Source: Paraburkholderia sp. UYCP14C (GTDB taxonomy: Bacteria > Pseudomonadota > Gammaproteobacteria > Burkholderiales > Burkholderiaceae). Taken from it: a stretch of 64,000 bases of DNA. Every line of letters starts with the position of its first letter. The first letter of the stretch is position 1. Below, piece after piece: positions 55,222 to 64,000 of the stretch. Position numbers and translations under genes: made by a program. The stretch is taken from assembly GCF_004197395.1 (NCBI RefSeq), contig NZ_SELS01000006.1, forward strand, positions 1 to 64,000. The letters are read 5' to 3'. The notes under the pieces were generated by a model, which was not told the DNA's origin, did not search any database, and was given only the letters and a program-made list of their open reading frames with translations.

Positions 55222-56403
55222 TTAAATGCGCTCGACCGCGAGCGCGACACCCATGCCGCCGCCGATACACAGCGAGGCGAGACCCTTCTTCGCATCGCGC
55301 TTCTGCATTTCGTGCAGCAGCGTGACGAGAATCCGGCAGCCGGATGCGCCGATCGGGTGGCCGATCGCAATCGCGCCGCCGTTCACGTTGATCTTCGACG
55401 TGTCCCAGCCCATCTGTTTATGCACGGCGAGCGCCTGCGCGGCAAACGCTTCGTTGATTTCCATCAGGTCGAGGTCGGCCGGGGTCCAGCCCGCGCGCTC
55501 GAGGCAGCGGCGCGAAGCCGGCACCGGGCCCATGCCCATCACCTTCGGATCGACACCCGCGTTCGCGTACGCCTTGATGCGCGCGAGCGGCGTAAGGCCT
55601 AGCGCTTCCGCTTTTTTCAGCGACATCACCAGCACCGCGGCCGCGCCGTCGTTCAGACCCGATGCGTTCGCCGCCGTCACCGAGCCTTCCTTCGAAAACG
55701 CCGGCTTCAGGCCCGCGAGCGATTCGGCCGTTACGCCGTGACGCACGAATTCGTCGGTGGCGAAGCGCAGCGGCTCGCCCTTGCGTTGCGGAATCTCGAC
55801 CGGCACGATTTCGTCGTTGAAGCGTCCCGCCTTCTGCGCGGCTTCGGCCTTGTTCTGCGACAGCGCCGCGAACGCGTCCTGCTGTTCGCGCGTGATGCCG
55901 TATTCCTTCGCGACGTTCTCTGCCGTCACGCCCATGTGGTACTGGTTGTAGACGTCCCACAGGCCGTCGACGATCATCGAGTCGATCAGCTTTGCGTCGC
56001 CCATGCGGAAACCGTCGCGCGAACCCGGCAGCACGTGCGGGGCGGCGCTCATGTTTTCCTGGCCGCCTGCCACGACGATGTCCGCGTCACCGGCGATGAT
56101 CGCGTTGGCCGCGAGCATCACGGCCTTCAGACCGGAGCCGCAGACCTTGTTGATCGTCATGCCTGGCACGGCCGACGGCAAACCCGCCTTGATCAGCGCC
56201 TGACGCGCAGGGTTCTGACCGGAGCCCGCCGTCAGCACCTGGCCCAGAATAACTTCGCTCACCTGTTCCGGCTTCACGCCAGCCCGTTCGAGTACGGCGC
56301 GCAGCGCGACCGCGCCGAGTTCAGGCGCGGCAATCTTGGCCAGCGACCCACCAAACTTGCCCACTGCAGTACGAGCGGCCGATACGATCACAACATCAGT
56401 CAT
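55222..56403 (-). CDS. phaA: Acetyl-CoA acetyltransferase (PHB thiolase)
   Basis: This 393-residue thiolase condenses two acetyl-CoA to acetoacetyl-CoA, the first step of PHB synthesis. Active-site residues are C88 ([10 protein letters not shown]), H349 in [11 protein letters not shown] and C379 in SLCIGGGMG. Length equals R. eutropha PhaA (393). ATG 56403 has GGAGG at normal distance; the in-frame ATG 56409 is too close to it. It follows phaC by about 200 bp and precedes phaB by 228 bp. Confidence 0.97.
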   Translation of the reverse strand: MTDVVIVSAARTAVGKFGGSLAKIAAPELGAVALRAVLERAGVKPEQVSEVILGQVLTAGSGQNPARQALIKAGLPSAVPGMTINKVCGSGLKAVMLAANAIIAGDADIVVAGGQENMSAAPHVLPGSRDGFRMGDAKLIDSMIVDGLWDVYNQYHMGVTAENVAKEYGITREQQDAFAALSQNKAEAAQKAGRFNDEIVPVEIPQRKGEPLRFATDEFVRHGVTAESLAGLKPAFSKEGSVTAANASGLNDGAAAVLVMSLKKAEALGLTPLARIKAYANAGVDPKVMGMGPVPASRRCLERAGWTPADLDLMEINEAFAAQALAVHKQMGWDTSKINVNGGAIAIGHPIGASGCRILVTLLHEMQKRDAKKGLASLCIGGGMGVALAVERI

Positions 56404-56601
56404 TTCCATATCCTCCGGGCATCCCGGCCTAATTGCGCCGCAGCCCGTTACGTTAAAAATCGCGTTGCAACTTGCGTTGCTCTCACGCCTTCATCAACCA
56501 GACGCTCATTCTCCTGCCAAACACCTATGCACCGGCCGACCGCGCACCATGCCGACGCCGACAGCAAGGTCGGACGCGCGCGTCGAGCCCGCGCGTGAAA
56601 C

Positions 56602-58512
56602 CTACTCCCGTTGCCGCACGTAGCGACCCGGCGCCGGCTCGATGACCGGGAATTCGTCGGAGCCCTGCGTGGCGTGCGGCTTCACTTTCTTGCCGCCGTA
56701 CTGATCGAGCCACTCCGTCCATTCGGGCCACCAGCTGCCGGGCACTTCGGTCGCCGCGTCGAACCATTCGTCCGCGCTCGCGGGCAGCGTCTTCGCGTCG
56801 GTCTCGAGCTTCCAGAAGCTGCGCTTCTTCTTCGCGGGCGGATTGATCACGCCGGCGATATGGCCCGACGCGCCGAGCACGAACTTCAGCGGCCCGGTGA
56901 GCAGCGGCGCCGATGCATACGCGGTTTGCCACGGCACGATATGGTCTTCGCGCGAACCGTAAATGAAGGTCGGCACGTCGATCTTCGACAGATCGATCGG
57001 CTCGCCGCAGGTGGTCAGCGCACCCGGCACGCGCAGCTTGTTCTCGAGATACGTGTTGCGCAGATACCAGACGTACATCGGGCCCGGCAGACTGGTCGAG
57101 TCGCTGTTCCAGTACAGCAGGTCGAACGGCACCGGCGTGCGGCCCTTCAGATAATTGTCGACGACGTAGTTCCAGACGAGGTCGTTCGGACGCAGGAACG
57201 AGAACGTGTTTGCGAACTCGATGCCGCGCATCAGTCCGGGTGGCGCGCCGTTCTTGCCGCCGATGGTCTGCTCGCGCATCTGCACGTGCGCCTCGTCGAC
57301 GAACACGTCGAGCACGCCCGTGTCGGAGAAGTCGAGCATCGCGGTGAGCAGCGTCATCGACGCGGCCGGATGTTCGCCGCGCGCGGCGGCCACCGCGAGC
57401 GCGGTGGCGAGCATCGTGCCGCCGACGCAAAAGCCGAGCGTATTGATCTGCTCGCGGCCGCTGATCTTGCGCACCGTGTCGATCGCGGTGAGCACGCCCT
57501 CGCCGATGTAGTCGTCCCACGTCTTGTGCGCGATGGACTGATCCGCGTTGCGCCACGAAATCAGGAACACCTGGTGGCCCGAATCAAGCCCGTGCGCGAC
57601 GAGCGAGTTCTCCGGCTGCAGATCGAGGATATAGAACTTGTTGATGCACGGCGGCACGATCAGGAGCGGCCGCTCGCGCACGGTAGGCGTACGCGGCTTG
57701 TACTGGATCAGCTGCAGCAGATCGTTCTCGAACACGACCGAACCTTCGGTGTTCGCGAGGTTCTCGCCGACCGCGAAACGCGATTCGTCGGTTTGCGAAA
57801 TCTTGCCGCGCTGCATGTCGCCGAGCAGGTTCATCACGCCCTGGCGCAGACTCTCGCCCTTGCTCTCGAGCAGCGTTTTCTGCGCTTCGGGATTCAGCGC
57901 GAAGAAGTTGCTCGGCGAGGCCGCCGCGGTCCACTGCTGGACCGCGAAGCGAATGCGCTCGCGGGTTTTCGGCGCGGTGTCGAGCGCGTCGACCATCTGC
58001 TGCAAATAGCGCGCGTTCAGCAGATACCATGCGGCGGTAAACGCATAGGCCGGTGCCTGGCTCCAGGCGTCCGCGCTAAAGCGCCGGTCCTTGAGCTCGG
58101 GCGACTTGATCGCCGATGTGGTGGCCTGCTGGATCAGCTCGATTGCCTCGCGCGAGTAGTCGGTCTGCAACTTCTGCAAACGCTCGGACGGTATCGCGGC
58201 GGTGGGAATGTTCAGTCCCTGCAACGACGGCAGCGCGCCGGCGGCCAGCTTGCTGAAGTCGGGCATGCCGGGGAACGCCGGTATTTGCGGAAAGCCCGCC
58301 GTAATCTGCGCGAGGTCCGGCATCTGCGGCATCGAGGGCATCTGGAACGCCGAGCCATTGGGCGGCGCGCCGAACGAACGCCAGGCGTTCATCCACGCGT
58401 CGAGAAATTGCTGCATGCCTGCGGCTGACGATGCACCGCTCGTACCGGCCTGCTGCGTCTGCTCCTTCGAGGAGTCCGTGCTGGGGGAAGCTGAGGAATG
58501 AGATGCTGCCAT
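56602..58512 (-). CDS. phaC: Class I polyhydroxyalkanoate synthase
   Basis: This 636-residue polymerase links (R)-3-hydroxyacyl-CoA into PHB at the granule surface. The lipase-like box LGFCVGGTML carries the nucleophile C362; the partner Asp is in YGSREDHIVPW and the His in GASGHIAGVINPP. It is longer than R. eutropha PhaC (589) because of a Ser/Thr/Gln-rich N-terminal segment and a Met/Pro/Gly-rich stretch (about 45-95). ATG 58512 (MAASHSSASPST) is used; its ribosome binding site is weak. It is first in the phaC-phaA-phaB-phaR operon. Confidence 0.96.
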   Translation of the reverse strand: MAASHSSASPSTDSSKEQTQQAGTSGASSAAGMQQFLDAWMNAWRSFGAPPNGSAFQMPSMPQMPDLAQITAGFPQIPAFPGMPDFSKLAAGALPSLQGLNIPTAAIPSERLQKLQTDYSREAIELIQQATTSAIKSPELKDRRFSADAWSQAPAYAFTAAWYLLNARYLQQMVDALDTAPKTRERIRFAVQQWTAAASPSNFFALNPEAQKTLLESKGESLRQGVMNLLGDMQRGKISQTDESRFAVGENLANTEGSVVFENDLLQLIQYKPRTPTVRERPLLIVPPCINKFYILDLQPENSLVAHGLDSGHQVFLISWRNADQSIAHKTWDDYIGEGVLTAIDTVRKISGREQINTLGFCVGGTMLATALAVAAARGEHPAASMTLLTAMLDFSDTGVLDVFVDEAHVQMREQTIGGKNGAPPGLMRGIEFANTFSFLRPNDLVWNYVVDNYLKGRTPVPFDLLYWNSDSTSLPGPMYVWYLRNTYLENKLRVPGALTTCGEPIDLSKIDVPTFIYGSREDHIVPWQTAYASAPLLTGPLKFVLGASGHIAGVINPPAKKKRSFWKLETDAKTLPASADEWFDAATEVPGSWWPEWTEWLDQYGGKKVKPHATQGSDEFPVIEPAPGRYVRQRE

Positions 58513-58634
58513 ACCTGCTTTTGACCGGTAAGTCCTTGCGGACGGGTTGAGAGGCAGGTTCGTGCTCACGTACCGATTGCTCGTTACTTCGTCACGCCCT
58601 GCCCCATGAACGAGGAGAGGAGCTTGGGAGGAAC

Positions 58635-58664
58635 ATTCTTGCTCCCCATCACAAGGCATGTCAA
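58635..58664 (-). promoter_or_regulatory. phaC: Candidate sigma-70 promoter of phaC
   Basis: On the minus strand, a consensus -35 TTGACA (58664-58659) is followed after 18 bp by AAGAAT (58640-58635). This resembles the R. eutropha phaC promoter (TTGACA-18-AACAAT, from memory). It predicts a leader of roughly 115 nt before phaC. Confidence 0.6.
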
Positions 58665-58871
58665 TGCTTGTTCCCGATTTTGCCGCAGTGCGATAGTTTT
58701 TTAATTATCGTTTTCCCTGTATGGCAAATCGCGCTTTTGCGAATCAAATGATCCATGCCGCGCGCAAACCAAAAAACTCCTGCGGCGCATAGTACTTAAG
58801 CATATTTATTGGTTCGGCCGCCCACATAACCGGAGGGCGATTCGCGCTATTGGCGCCGCTTCCGGCAGCGC

Positions 58872-58917
58872 AACAAAAAAGCCGCGTGAAGGCCCGGGGA
58901 CAGGCCTTCAGCGGCGG
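58872..58917 (-). terminator. Rho-independent terminator of pgeF
   Basis: GCCGC and GAAGGCC on one arm pair with GGCCTTC and GCGGC on the other, with a short bulge. On the minus strand a TTTTTT tract follows. It begins about 108 bp after the pgeF stop and also separates pgeF from phaC. Confidence 0.8.
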
Positions 58918-59024
58918 ATCCGCAGTGGGCTTCTTGAATCACGAACCGGTGCGCATTCACGCGAAATAAAACCACCGTTCGATTTTAAAAAGTATGACGA
59001 GATTCGCGCGGGCGCCACCCCGAA

Positions 59025-59888
59025 TTAATCGGCAATTGATTGCGCCTGTTCGTCGATCCAGATCAACGCCGCCATCCGGCCGGTTTCGCGGTCACGGCGA
59101 TATGAATAAAAACGTTCGCGCAGCGTGACCGTGCACAGATCGCCGCCGCTGATGCGCGTAAGGCCGAGCCGCTGCAGGCGCAGGCGCGCGAGCGCCGGCA
59201 GATCGGCGAGATATTTGCCGGCATTCTCGGGATGCGCGACGAACGCTTGCGCGGTCGCATCGCGTTGTGCGTCGTCGACACCCGTCATGAAGGCGTCACG
59301 CACGTCTGAGCCGACTTCGAATGCGCTGGGCCCGATCGACGGTCCGAGGTACGCGTGCAGTTCGCTCGCCTTCACACCCGCCAGCGCCGCGACCTGCGCG
59401 GCGGTCTGCTCGACGATGCCCGCCGCGAGTCCGCGCCAGCCGGCATGCGCGGCGCCGACCACGCGCCCCGCTTGGTCGCACAACAGCACCGGCATGCAAT
59501 CGGCGACCATCACCACACACGCGATGCCCGCGCGATCGGTGACGCTCGCGTCGGCGCGCGCCGGCGCGCCATGCTCGCGCGCGTACGCGAGCGCATCCTC
59601 GGCGCGGACGATGCCGGCGCCGTGGATCTGTTCGAGCCACGCCGTCTCGCGAACCCCGGTGAGCGCGACGAGCCGTGCACGATTGCTCGCGACCGCGGCG
59701 GGATCGTCGCCGCTCTTCATGCCCAGGTTCAAACCGCCGGGCTGGTCAGCGCCGTCGCGCCAGCGGCCGTACGGCGCGTCGCTGACGCCGCCGTCGCGCG
59801 TGGTCACGAGTGCGCGCACGCGCGGCGACACGTTCCATGCGGGTTGCACGACATCGGCAAAACCCAGCTCCGGCAACTTCGTGCTCAT
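59025..59888 (-). CDS. pgeF: Multicopper-type polyphenol oxidase / purine nucleoside phosphorylase-like (YfiH)
   Basis: This 287-residue protein belongs to the laccase-domain (LACC1/YfiH) family, now linked to purine nucleoside metabolism and peptidoglycan editing. Family metal-site motifs are [13 protein letters not shown] and [18 protein letters not shown], with [14 protein letters not shown] and the terminal [20 protein letters not shown]. Its start overlaps the rluD stop by four bases, so it is translationally coupled to rluD. Which activity applies here cannot be settled from sequence. Confidence 0.92.
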   Translation of the reverse strand: MSTKLPELGFADVVQPAWNVSPRVRALVTTRDGGVSDAPYGRWRDGADQPGGLNLGMKSGDDPAAVASNRARLVALTGVRETAWLEQIHGAGIVRAEDALAYAREHGAPARADASVTDRAGIACVVMVADCMPVLLCDQAGRVVGAAHAGWRGLAAGIVEQTAAQVAALAGVKASELHAYLGPSIGPSAFEVGSDVRDAFMTGVDDAQRDATAQAFVAHPENAGKYLADLPALARLRLQRLGLTRISGGDLCTVTLRERFYSYRRDRETGRMAALIWIDEQAQSIAD

Positions 59889-61135
59889 GCGTGATCGTCC
59901 TCGTCGTGGTCGTTCTCTTCATCGTACGTGGCGGCGTCGGACGATGCATCGTAGCCCTCATCCTCGTCATACCCGTCGTCGAACTCGCCCGCGTCGTCGC
60001 GACCCAGACCGAGCGCGGCCGACAACGCCTCGATATCGGCCGGCACGTCGGCGCGCCATTGCATCGAGCGGCCGGTTTTCGGATGGATCAGACCGAGCCG
60101 CCACGCGTGCAGCGCCTGGCGCGCGAAGCCGTCCGGCAACGGCGTGACCGAGCGCTTGCCGCGCGCGCGTCCGTACACCGGATCGCCGAGCAGCGGATGG
60201 CCGATATGCGCGCAATGCACGCGAATCTGATGCGTGCGCCCCGTTTCCAGATCGCAATGAATCGCCGTGACCGGCTGACGTTGCCAGATCGCCGACACCA
60301 CGCGCCGGAAATGCGTGCGCGCCGGCTTGCCGGCCGCGCCCGTCACCACGGCCATGCGCGTGCGCTCGCGCGGATCGCGGCCGATCGGCGCGTCGATCGT
60401 ACCTTCGTCGGGCATGTTGCCCCACACGAGCGCGAGATAGCGACGCTTGACCGTGCGCGCCTGCAACTGACGCACGAGGTCGGTCTGCGCCTCCAGCGTG
60501 CGCGCCACCACCATCAGCCCCGAAGTCTCCTTGTCGAGTCGATGCACGATGCCTGCGCGCGGCAGACCCGCCGCGGCCTCGCCATAGCGGTACAGCAGAC
60601 CGTTCAGCACGGTGCCGCTCCAGTTGCCGGCCGCCGGATGCACGACCATGCCGGCCGGCTTGTTGATGACGACGAGCGTGTCGTCCTCGTAGACGATGTC
60701 GAGCGGCACCGGCTCGGGCGTGAAGGCGAGCTGCTCGGGCAGCAGATCGGGCACCAGCTCGATCGTGGCGCCAAGCGGCACCGGCTGGCGGATCTTCGCC
60801 GGCTTGCCGTCGACACGCACCCGCTGCGCCTCGATCCAGCTTTGCAGACGGCTGCGCGAGAACTCGGGGAATACCTTGGCGAGCACCTTGTCGAGGCGTT
60901 CGCCGGCCAGTTCGTCGGGGACGACGACACTGCGCGGCGCTTCGTCGGCCGCACGAACGGGCACGGGCGCCGTCGTTGCCGCCAAGCCTTGCGGACTGCT
61001 TGCGGCAAGCGCCTCGCCGGCGAAATCGTCGTCGAGGGAATCGACGCCCAACGCGTCGGCGGGGTCGGCGCTTACGCTATAATCTTCGTTGCTATTCCCG
61101 GCGCCTGCGGTGCCTGGAGTATTTGAGCGGGTCAT
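59885..61135 (-). CDS. rluD: 23S rRNA pseudouridine synthase RluD
   Basis: This 416-residue enzyme makes pseudouridines 1911/1915/1917 in helix 69 of 23S rRNA. An N-terminal extension of about 65 residues precedes the S4 domain ([31 protein letters not shown]), and the catalytic Asp lies in [40 protein letters not shown] is intact. The C-terminal 37 residues are an acidic low-complexity tail (19 of 37 Asp or Glu), not part of the catalytic fold. pgeF overlaps its stop, and bamD diverges 38 bp upstream, an arrangement conserved in many proteobacteria. Confidence 0.95.
   Translation of the reverse strand: MTRSNTPGTAGAGNSNEDYSVSADPADALGVDSLDDDFAGEALAASSPQGLAATTAPVPVRAADEAPRSVVVPDELAGERLDKVLAKVFPEFSRSRLQSWIEAQRVRVDGKPAKIRQPVPLGATIELVPDLLPEQLAFTPEPVPLDIVYEDDTLVVINKPAGMVVHPAAGNWSGTVLNGLLYRYGEAAAGLPRAGIVHRLDKETSGLMVVARTLEAQTDLVRQLQARTVKRRYLALVWGNMPDEGTIDAPIGRDPRERTRMAVVTGAAGKPARTHFRRVVSAIWQRQPVTAIHCDLETGRTHQIRVHCAHIGHPLLGDPVYGRARGKRSVTPLPDGFARQALHAWRLGLIHPKTGRSMQWRADVPADIEALSAALGLGRDDAGEFDDGYDEDEGYDASSDAATYDEENDHDEDDHA
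61078..61083 (+). promoter_or_regulatory. bamD: Candidate -10 box of bamD inside rluD
   Basis: TATAAT lies 91 bp upstream of the bamD ATG, within the rluD coding region (around codon 18). The divergent gap is only 38 bp, so the bamD promoter must overlap rluD. No clear -35 hexamer is visible. Confidence 0.45.
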
Positions 61136-61173
61136 TGAGTCTGGGTCACCTGGACGTAAAGCTAGACTGGAAA

Positions 61174-62034
61174 ATGCGAGCCTTGAACACCATCACTGAA
61201 GCGGCGATCAATTTGGCGGCCATCAAGAAGGCGGCCCGGAAAGTGGCCGGATACGTTGCGTGCGCCGCGGCCGTCGTCGCTGTTGCGGCTTGCCACGGCC
61301 TGCCGGAGAAGACCGACGAAACGGCAACGTGGACCAACAACAAATTATATACGGAGGCGAACGACGCCCTGACCGGTGGTGACTGGGGCAAGTGCGCGAA
61401 GTATTTCGAAATGCTCGAAGGCCGTGACCCGTTCGGCCACTTCGCCCAGCAGGCGCAAATCAACGTCGCGTATTGCAACTGGAAAGACAACGAAAACGCC
61501 GCCGCCGACCAGGCCATCGACCGCTTCATCCAGCTGCACCCGGATCATCCGGACATCGCCTACGCGTACTACCTGAAGGGCATGATCCACTTCAACGACG
61601 ACCTCGGTCTGTTCGGCCGCTTCTCGGGCCAGGATATGAGCGAGCGCGATCCGAAGTCGCTGCGCGAGTCGTATGACGCGTTCAAGATCGTGGTGGACCG
61701 CTTCCCGAACAGCAAGTACGCACCGGACGCCGCGCAGCGCATGCGCTACATCGTCAACGCGCTCGCCTCGCACGAAGTCCACGCGGCGGACTACTACTAT
61801 CGCCGTGGCGCCTATGTCGCCGCGATCAACCGCGCGCAGCTCGCGTTGCGCGAGTACAAGAACGCGCCGGCGATCGAAGACGCGCTGCATATCATGATCC
61901 TGTCGTACGAGAAGCTGAACAACCAGCAACTCGCCGACGACACGCGTCGCGTGCTGGCCGGCACCTTCCCCGACAGCCCGTACGTCACCGGCAAAGCACG
62001 GCCCGGCACGGCGCGGTCGTGGTGGCAGTTCTGA
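61174..62034 (+). CDS. bamD: Outer-membrane assembly lipoprotein BamD
   Basis: This 286-residue lipoprotein is a component of the BAM complex that inserts beta-barrel proteins. A lipobox (VAVAAC, Cys at residue 40) follows a long leader whose first 20 residues are not hydrophobic. TPR-like repeats follow ([47 protein letters not shown], described by its ends, residues 58-105; then [32 protein letters not shown]). It is divergent from rluD. Start ATG 61174 has only a weak ribosome binding site. Confidence 0.94.
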   Translation: MRALNTITEAAINLAAIKKAARKVAGYVACAAAVVAVAACHGLPEKTDETATWTNNKLYTEANDALTGGDWGKCAKYFEMLEGRDPFGHFAQQAQINVAYCNWKDNENAAADQAIDRFIQLHPDHPDIAYAYYLKGMIHFNDDLGLFGRFSGQDMSERDPKSLRESYDAFKIVVDRFPNSKYAPDAAQRMRYIVNALASHEVHAADYYYRRGAYVAAINRAQLALREYKNAPAIEDALHIMILSYEKLNNQQLADDTRRVLAGTFPDSPYVTGKARPGTARSWWQF

Positions 62035-62074
62035 CGCCTCACGCGCCGACGGTACGCTGACCGTCGTCCGGAAA

Positions 62075-62108
62075 CGAAAACGCCACGACCCAGGTCGTGG
62101 CGTTTTCG
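62075..62108. terminator. Bidirectional terminator between bamD and rlmD
   Basis: The perfect 16-bp stem CGAAAACGCCACGACC/GGTCGTGGCGTTTTCG with a 2-nt loop lies between convergent genes. A and T residues flank it on both sides, so it fits both strands. A smaller stem GACGGT/ACCGTC (62048-62065) lies just before it. Confidence 0.9.
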
Positions 62109-62127
62109 TTTATGCGCGCCGCGAAAC

Positions 62128-63558
62128 TCAGTCGCGCTCGAACAGCGCAATCGATTCCACGTGCGACGTATGCGGGAACATATTGACGACGCCCGCGCCC
62201 ACCAGCCGATAGCCGGCCTCGTGCACGAGCAGCCCGGCATCGCGCGCGAGCGTGGCCGGCGCGCACGACACGTAGACGATGCGCTTCGGCAGCGGCCCGT
62301 CGCCGCTCTGCGCGATCTCCGCGAGCGCCTTCGCGATCGCGAGCGCCCCTTCGCGCGGCGGGTCCACCAGGAACTTGTCGAAGTGACCGAGCGCGCGCAG
62401 ATCGTCGGCGGTGACTTCGAACAGGTTGCGGCACGCGAACGACGTATGCCCCGCGACGCCATTCAGCTCCGCGTTCGCGAGCGCGCGCTGGGTCAGCACT
62501 TCGCTGCCCTCGATGCCGACCACTTCCCGCGAGACTCGCGCGAGCGGCAGCGTGAAGTTGCCGATCCCGCAGAACAGGTCGAGCACGCGGTCCGTGCGCG
62601 CGGGCGCCAGCAGACGCAACGCGCGGCTCACCAGCACACGGTTGATCGCGTGATTGACCTGGGTGAAGTCAGTCGGCTTGAACGGCATGCGGATGCCGTA
62701 TTCCGGCAGCGTGTAGTCGAGCTGCACGTCGAGCGGATAAAGCGGCGTGACCGTGTCGGGACCACCCGGCTGGATCCAGAACTGCACTTTGTGCTCGTCG
62801 GCGAACTCGCGCAGCACCTGCTCGTCCTCCTCCGTCAGCGGTTCGAGGTTGCGCACGACGAGCGCCGTGACCGACGAGCCGACCGCGAGTTCGAGCTGCG
62901 GCATGCGGTCGTAGATCGACAGCTTGCGGACCATGAAGCGCAGCGGCATCAGCATCGCCGATACATGCGGAGGCAGCACCTCGCAGGTCTTCATGTCGGC
63001 GATATAGCTGCTCTTCTTCTCGTGAAAGCCGATGCGCATGCCGCCGCGCTCGGGCAGAAAGCGCACCGCGAGCCGCGCGCGATAGCGATAACCCCAGGAC
63101 GGCCCGTGAATCGGCCGGAACACCGTTTCCGGGCGCAGCTTCGCCAGATGCTGCAGGTTGTCCTCGAGCACCCGCTGCTTGACCGCCACCTGCGCGCGCA
63201 TGTCGAGATGCTGCATCGAGCAGCCGCCGCAGACGTTGAAGTACGTGCATTTCGGCGTCGTGCGGATCACGCTTTCGCGGAACACCTGGACGACTTCGGC
63301 CTGCTCGAATTTCGGCTTGCTGCGATGCGTCGAGTAGCTGACGAGCTCACCCGGCAGCGCGCCTTCGACAAACACGACCTTGCCGGGCGTGCCGTCTTCG
63401 CTCGCGGTGCGGCCCACGCCGCGCGCTTCCATATCGAGCGAAACGATTTCGATGACCGGTTCGTTGCCGGTAATGACGGGCGCGGACGCCGGGGCGTGCG
63501 CCCTGGCGTGCTTCGATGAGCGCCGCGGCGAGCGACGTTGGGGGGCAGTTCGGGACAC
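62128..63558 (-). CDS. rlmD: 23S rRNA (uracil-1939-C5)-methyltransferase RlmD
   Basis: This protein of about 476 residues methylates U1939 of 23S rRNA using S-adenosylmethionine. A TRAM domain ([35 protein letters not shown], described by its ends) is followed by the iron-sulfur Cys cluster [10 protein letters not shown] and the methyltransferase core with [26 protein letters not shown] and the catalytic Cys in [15 protein letters not shown] choose GTG 63558, which has AGGAAG eight nucleotides upstream, over TTG 63576. A basic, Ser/Arg/Pro-rich N-terminus precedes the TRAM domain. Confidence 0.93.
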   Translation of the reverse strand: MSRTAPQRRSPRRSSKHARAHAPASAPVITGNEPVIEIVSLDMEARGVGRTASEDGTPGKVVFVEGALPGELVSYSTHRSKPKFEQAEVVQVFRESVIRTTPKCTYFNVCGGCSMQHLDMRAQVAVKQRVLEDNLQHLAKLRPETVFRPIHGPSWGYRYRARLAVRFLPERGGMRIGFHEKKSSYIADMKTCEVLPPHVSAMLMPLRFMVRKLSIYDRMPQLELAVGSSVTALVVRNLEPLTEEDEQVLREFADEHKVQFWIQPGGPDTVTPLYPLDVQLDYTLPEYGIRMPFKPTDFTQVNHAINRVLVSRALRLLAPARTDRVLDLFCGIGNFTLPLARVSREVVGIEGSEVLTQRALANAELNGVAGHTSFACRNLFEVTADDLRALGHFDKFLVDPPREGALAIAKALAEIAQSGDGPLPKRIVYVSCAPATLARDAGLLVHEAGYRLVGAGVVNMFPHTSHVESIALFERD

Positions 63559-63723
63559 CTGCGGACTTCCTGACAAGCTGTGGGGAAAGGCGAGATTGTA
63601 GACGAAGCGCCGGGCTTGCCTGCGATGCGGTGCGGACCACGCCCGCAGAGCGCGCGGATCGCGGCCTGATTCGCGGCGCGGCGACCCGCGGAAGACCCAG
63701 GCTCAGGCCCTGCTCGCGCGAGC

Positions 63724-64000
63724 CTACTGCCCGAACGCCGCCAGATACTCGGCCCACTGCGGCGCGGTTTCCAGCGCGAGCGCGTTCTTCACGAGATTGA
63801 TTTCGTCAGCATACTCCGACGGCGAAAAGCCGCCACGCATCAGCTGAAAGCGGCAATACAGCAGGTAGGTGTTGACGACGTCGGTCTCGCAGTAGTTACG
63901 GATTTCCTCGATGCGCCCTTGCTGGAACGCCTGCCACACCTGACTGCCGTCCATGCCCATCTTGCCCGGGAAGCCGCACATCTTGGCGAGCGCGTCGAGC
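63724..64000 (-). CDS. PolB-type 3'-5' exonuclease, C-terminal part (gene cut by window edge)
   Basis: At least 91 C-terminal residues are present; the 5' part lies beyond base 64000. The segment MCGFPGKMGMDGSQVWQAF followed by EIRNYCETDVVNTYLLYCRFQLMRGG matches the predicted 3'-5' exonuclease family related to the DNA polymerase B exonuclease domain, with the conserved Asp in CETDVVNTY. It lies 165 bp upstream of rlmD on the same strand. The DNA substrate and role are unknown. Confidence 0.8.
   Translation of the reverse strand, partial: LDALAKMCGFPGKMGMDGSQVWQAFQQGRIEEIRNYCETDVVNTYLLYCRFQLMRGGFSPSEYADEINLVKNALALETAPQWAEYLAAFGQ

Larger units (their letters stand above)
58513..59024. other. 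Intergenic region between phaC and pgeF
   Basis: This 512-bp gap carries the phaC promoter and leader on the right side of phaC, an AT-rich stretch around 58690-58820, and the pgeF terminator at 58872-58917. No ORF or RNA gene is supported. Confidence 0.6.

Noticed and set aside
48295-56403. bktB and phaA as a tandem duplication
   Set aside because: They share active-site motifs but differ in sequence along most of their length and are about 6 kb apart; they are old paralogues (BktB type and PhaA type), not a recent copy.

Overview
The window is a stretch of core chromosome from a beta-proteobacterium of the Burkholderia/Paraburkholderia group. This rests on the very high G+C content and GC3, the block tig-clpP-clpX-lon-hupB followed by tRNA-Val and tRNA-Asp, the polyhydroxybutyrate locus phaC-phaA-phaB-phaR, and protein sequences (OmpR, IspD, Mfd, BktB, RimO, MscL) that read like Burkholderia orthologues. 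Species was not determined. I saw no insertion sequence, prophage, integrase, CRISPR array or plasmid function. All product names come from reading motifs and protein sequence by eye; no database search was run.

Layout. 1-7257 (minus): tRNA-Asp, tRNA-Val, HU, Lon, ClpX, ClpP and trigger factor, a protein-folding and proteolysis block with a hairpin terminator after lon, clpX and tig. 7830-11168 (plus): glycerate kinase, a MarR-type regulator, a small conserved protein and a squalene-synthase-like protein with altered catalytic motifs, with a minus-strand tRNA-Leu between. 11288-14766 (minus): a DUF1501/DUF1800 exported pair and a small exported protein. 15003-17804 (plus): OmpR/EnvZ and a peroxiredoxin. 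17846-19125 (minus): ispF and ispD. 19247-25800 (plus): mfd, argE, a PLP-dependent Thr/Ser dehydratase and mscL. 25923-30138 (minus): a three-gene signalling cluster (CHASE3-like histidine kinase, stand-alone receiver, REC-PAS-kinase-REC hybrid).

30568-38525: a small unknown protein, a large AsmA-like protein, the FetA/FetB-type ABC pair, a secreted unknown, and a divergent oxidoreductase/LysR pair. 38549-42852 (minus): bacterial end-joining genes ku and ligD followed by a hydrophilin-like protein. 43052-47489: a cytochrome P450, serB, two small membrane proteins (one of 43 codons) and metC. 47574-53052 (minus): an exported unknown, the beta-ketothiolase bktB, kdgK, rimO and dusC.

53498-58512 (minus): the PHB operon. 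Two acetyl-CoA are condensed by PhaA, reduced by PhaB and polymerised by PhaC, with PhaR as the regulator; bktB about 5 kb further downstream on the same strand could supply longer beta-ketoacyl units. 59025-64000: pgeF and rluD (overlapping), divergent bamD, rlmD, and the 3' part of a PolB-type 3'-5' exonuclease gene cut by the window edge.

Nothing here is an obvious new defence or mobile system. The items most worth a second look are the three-gene phosphorelay cluster, the end-joining genes with a hydrophilin-like neighbour, the two-gene small membrane protein unit, the squalene-synthase-like protein that has lost its Asp-rich motif, the TGTAACC repeats before ompR, and several strong intergenic hairpins and inverted repeats.
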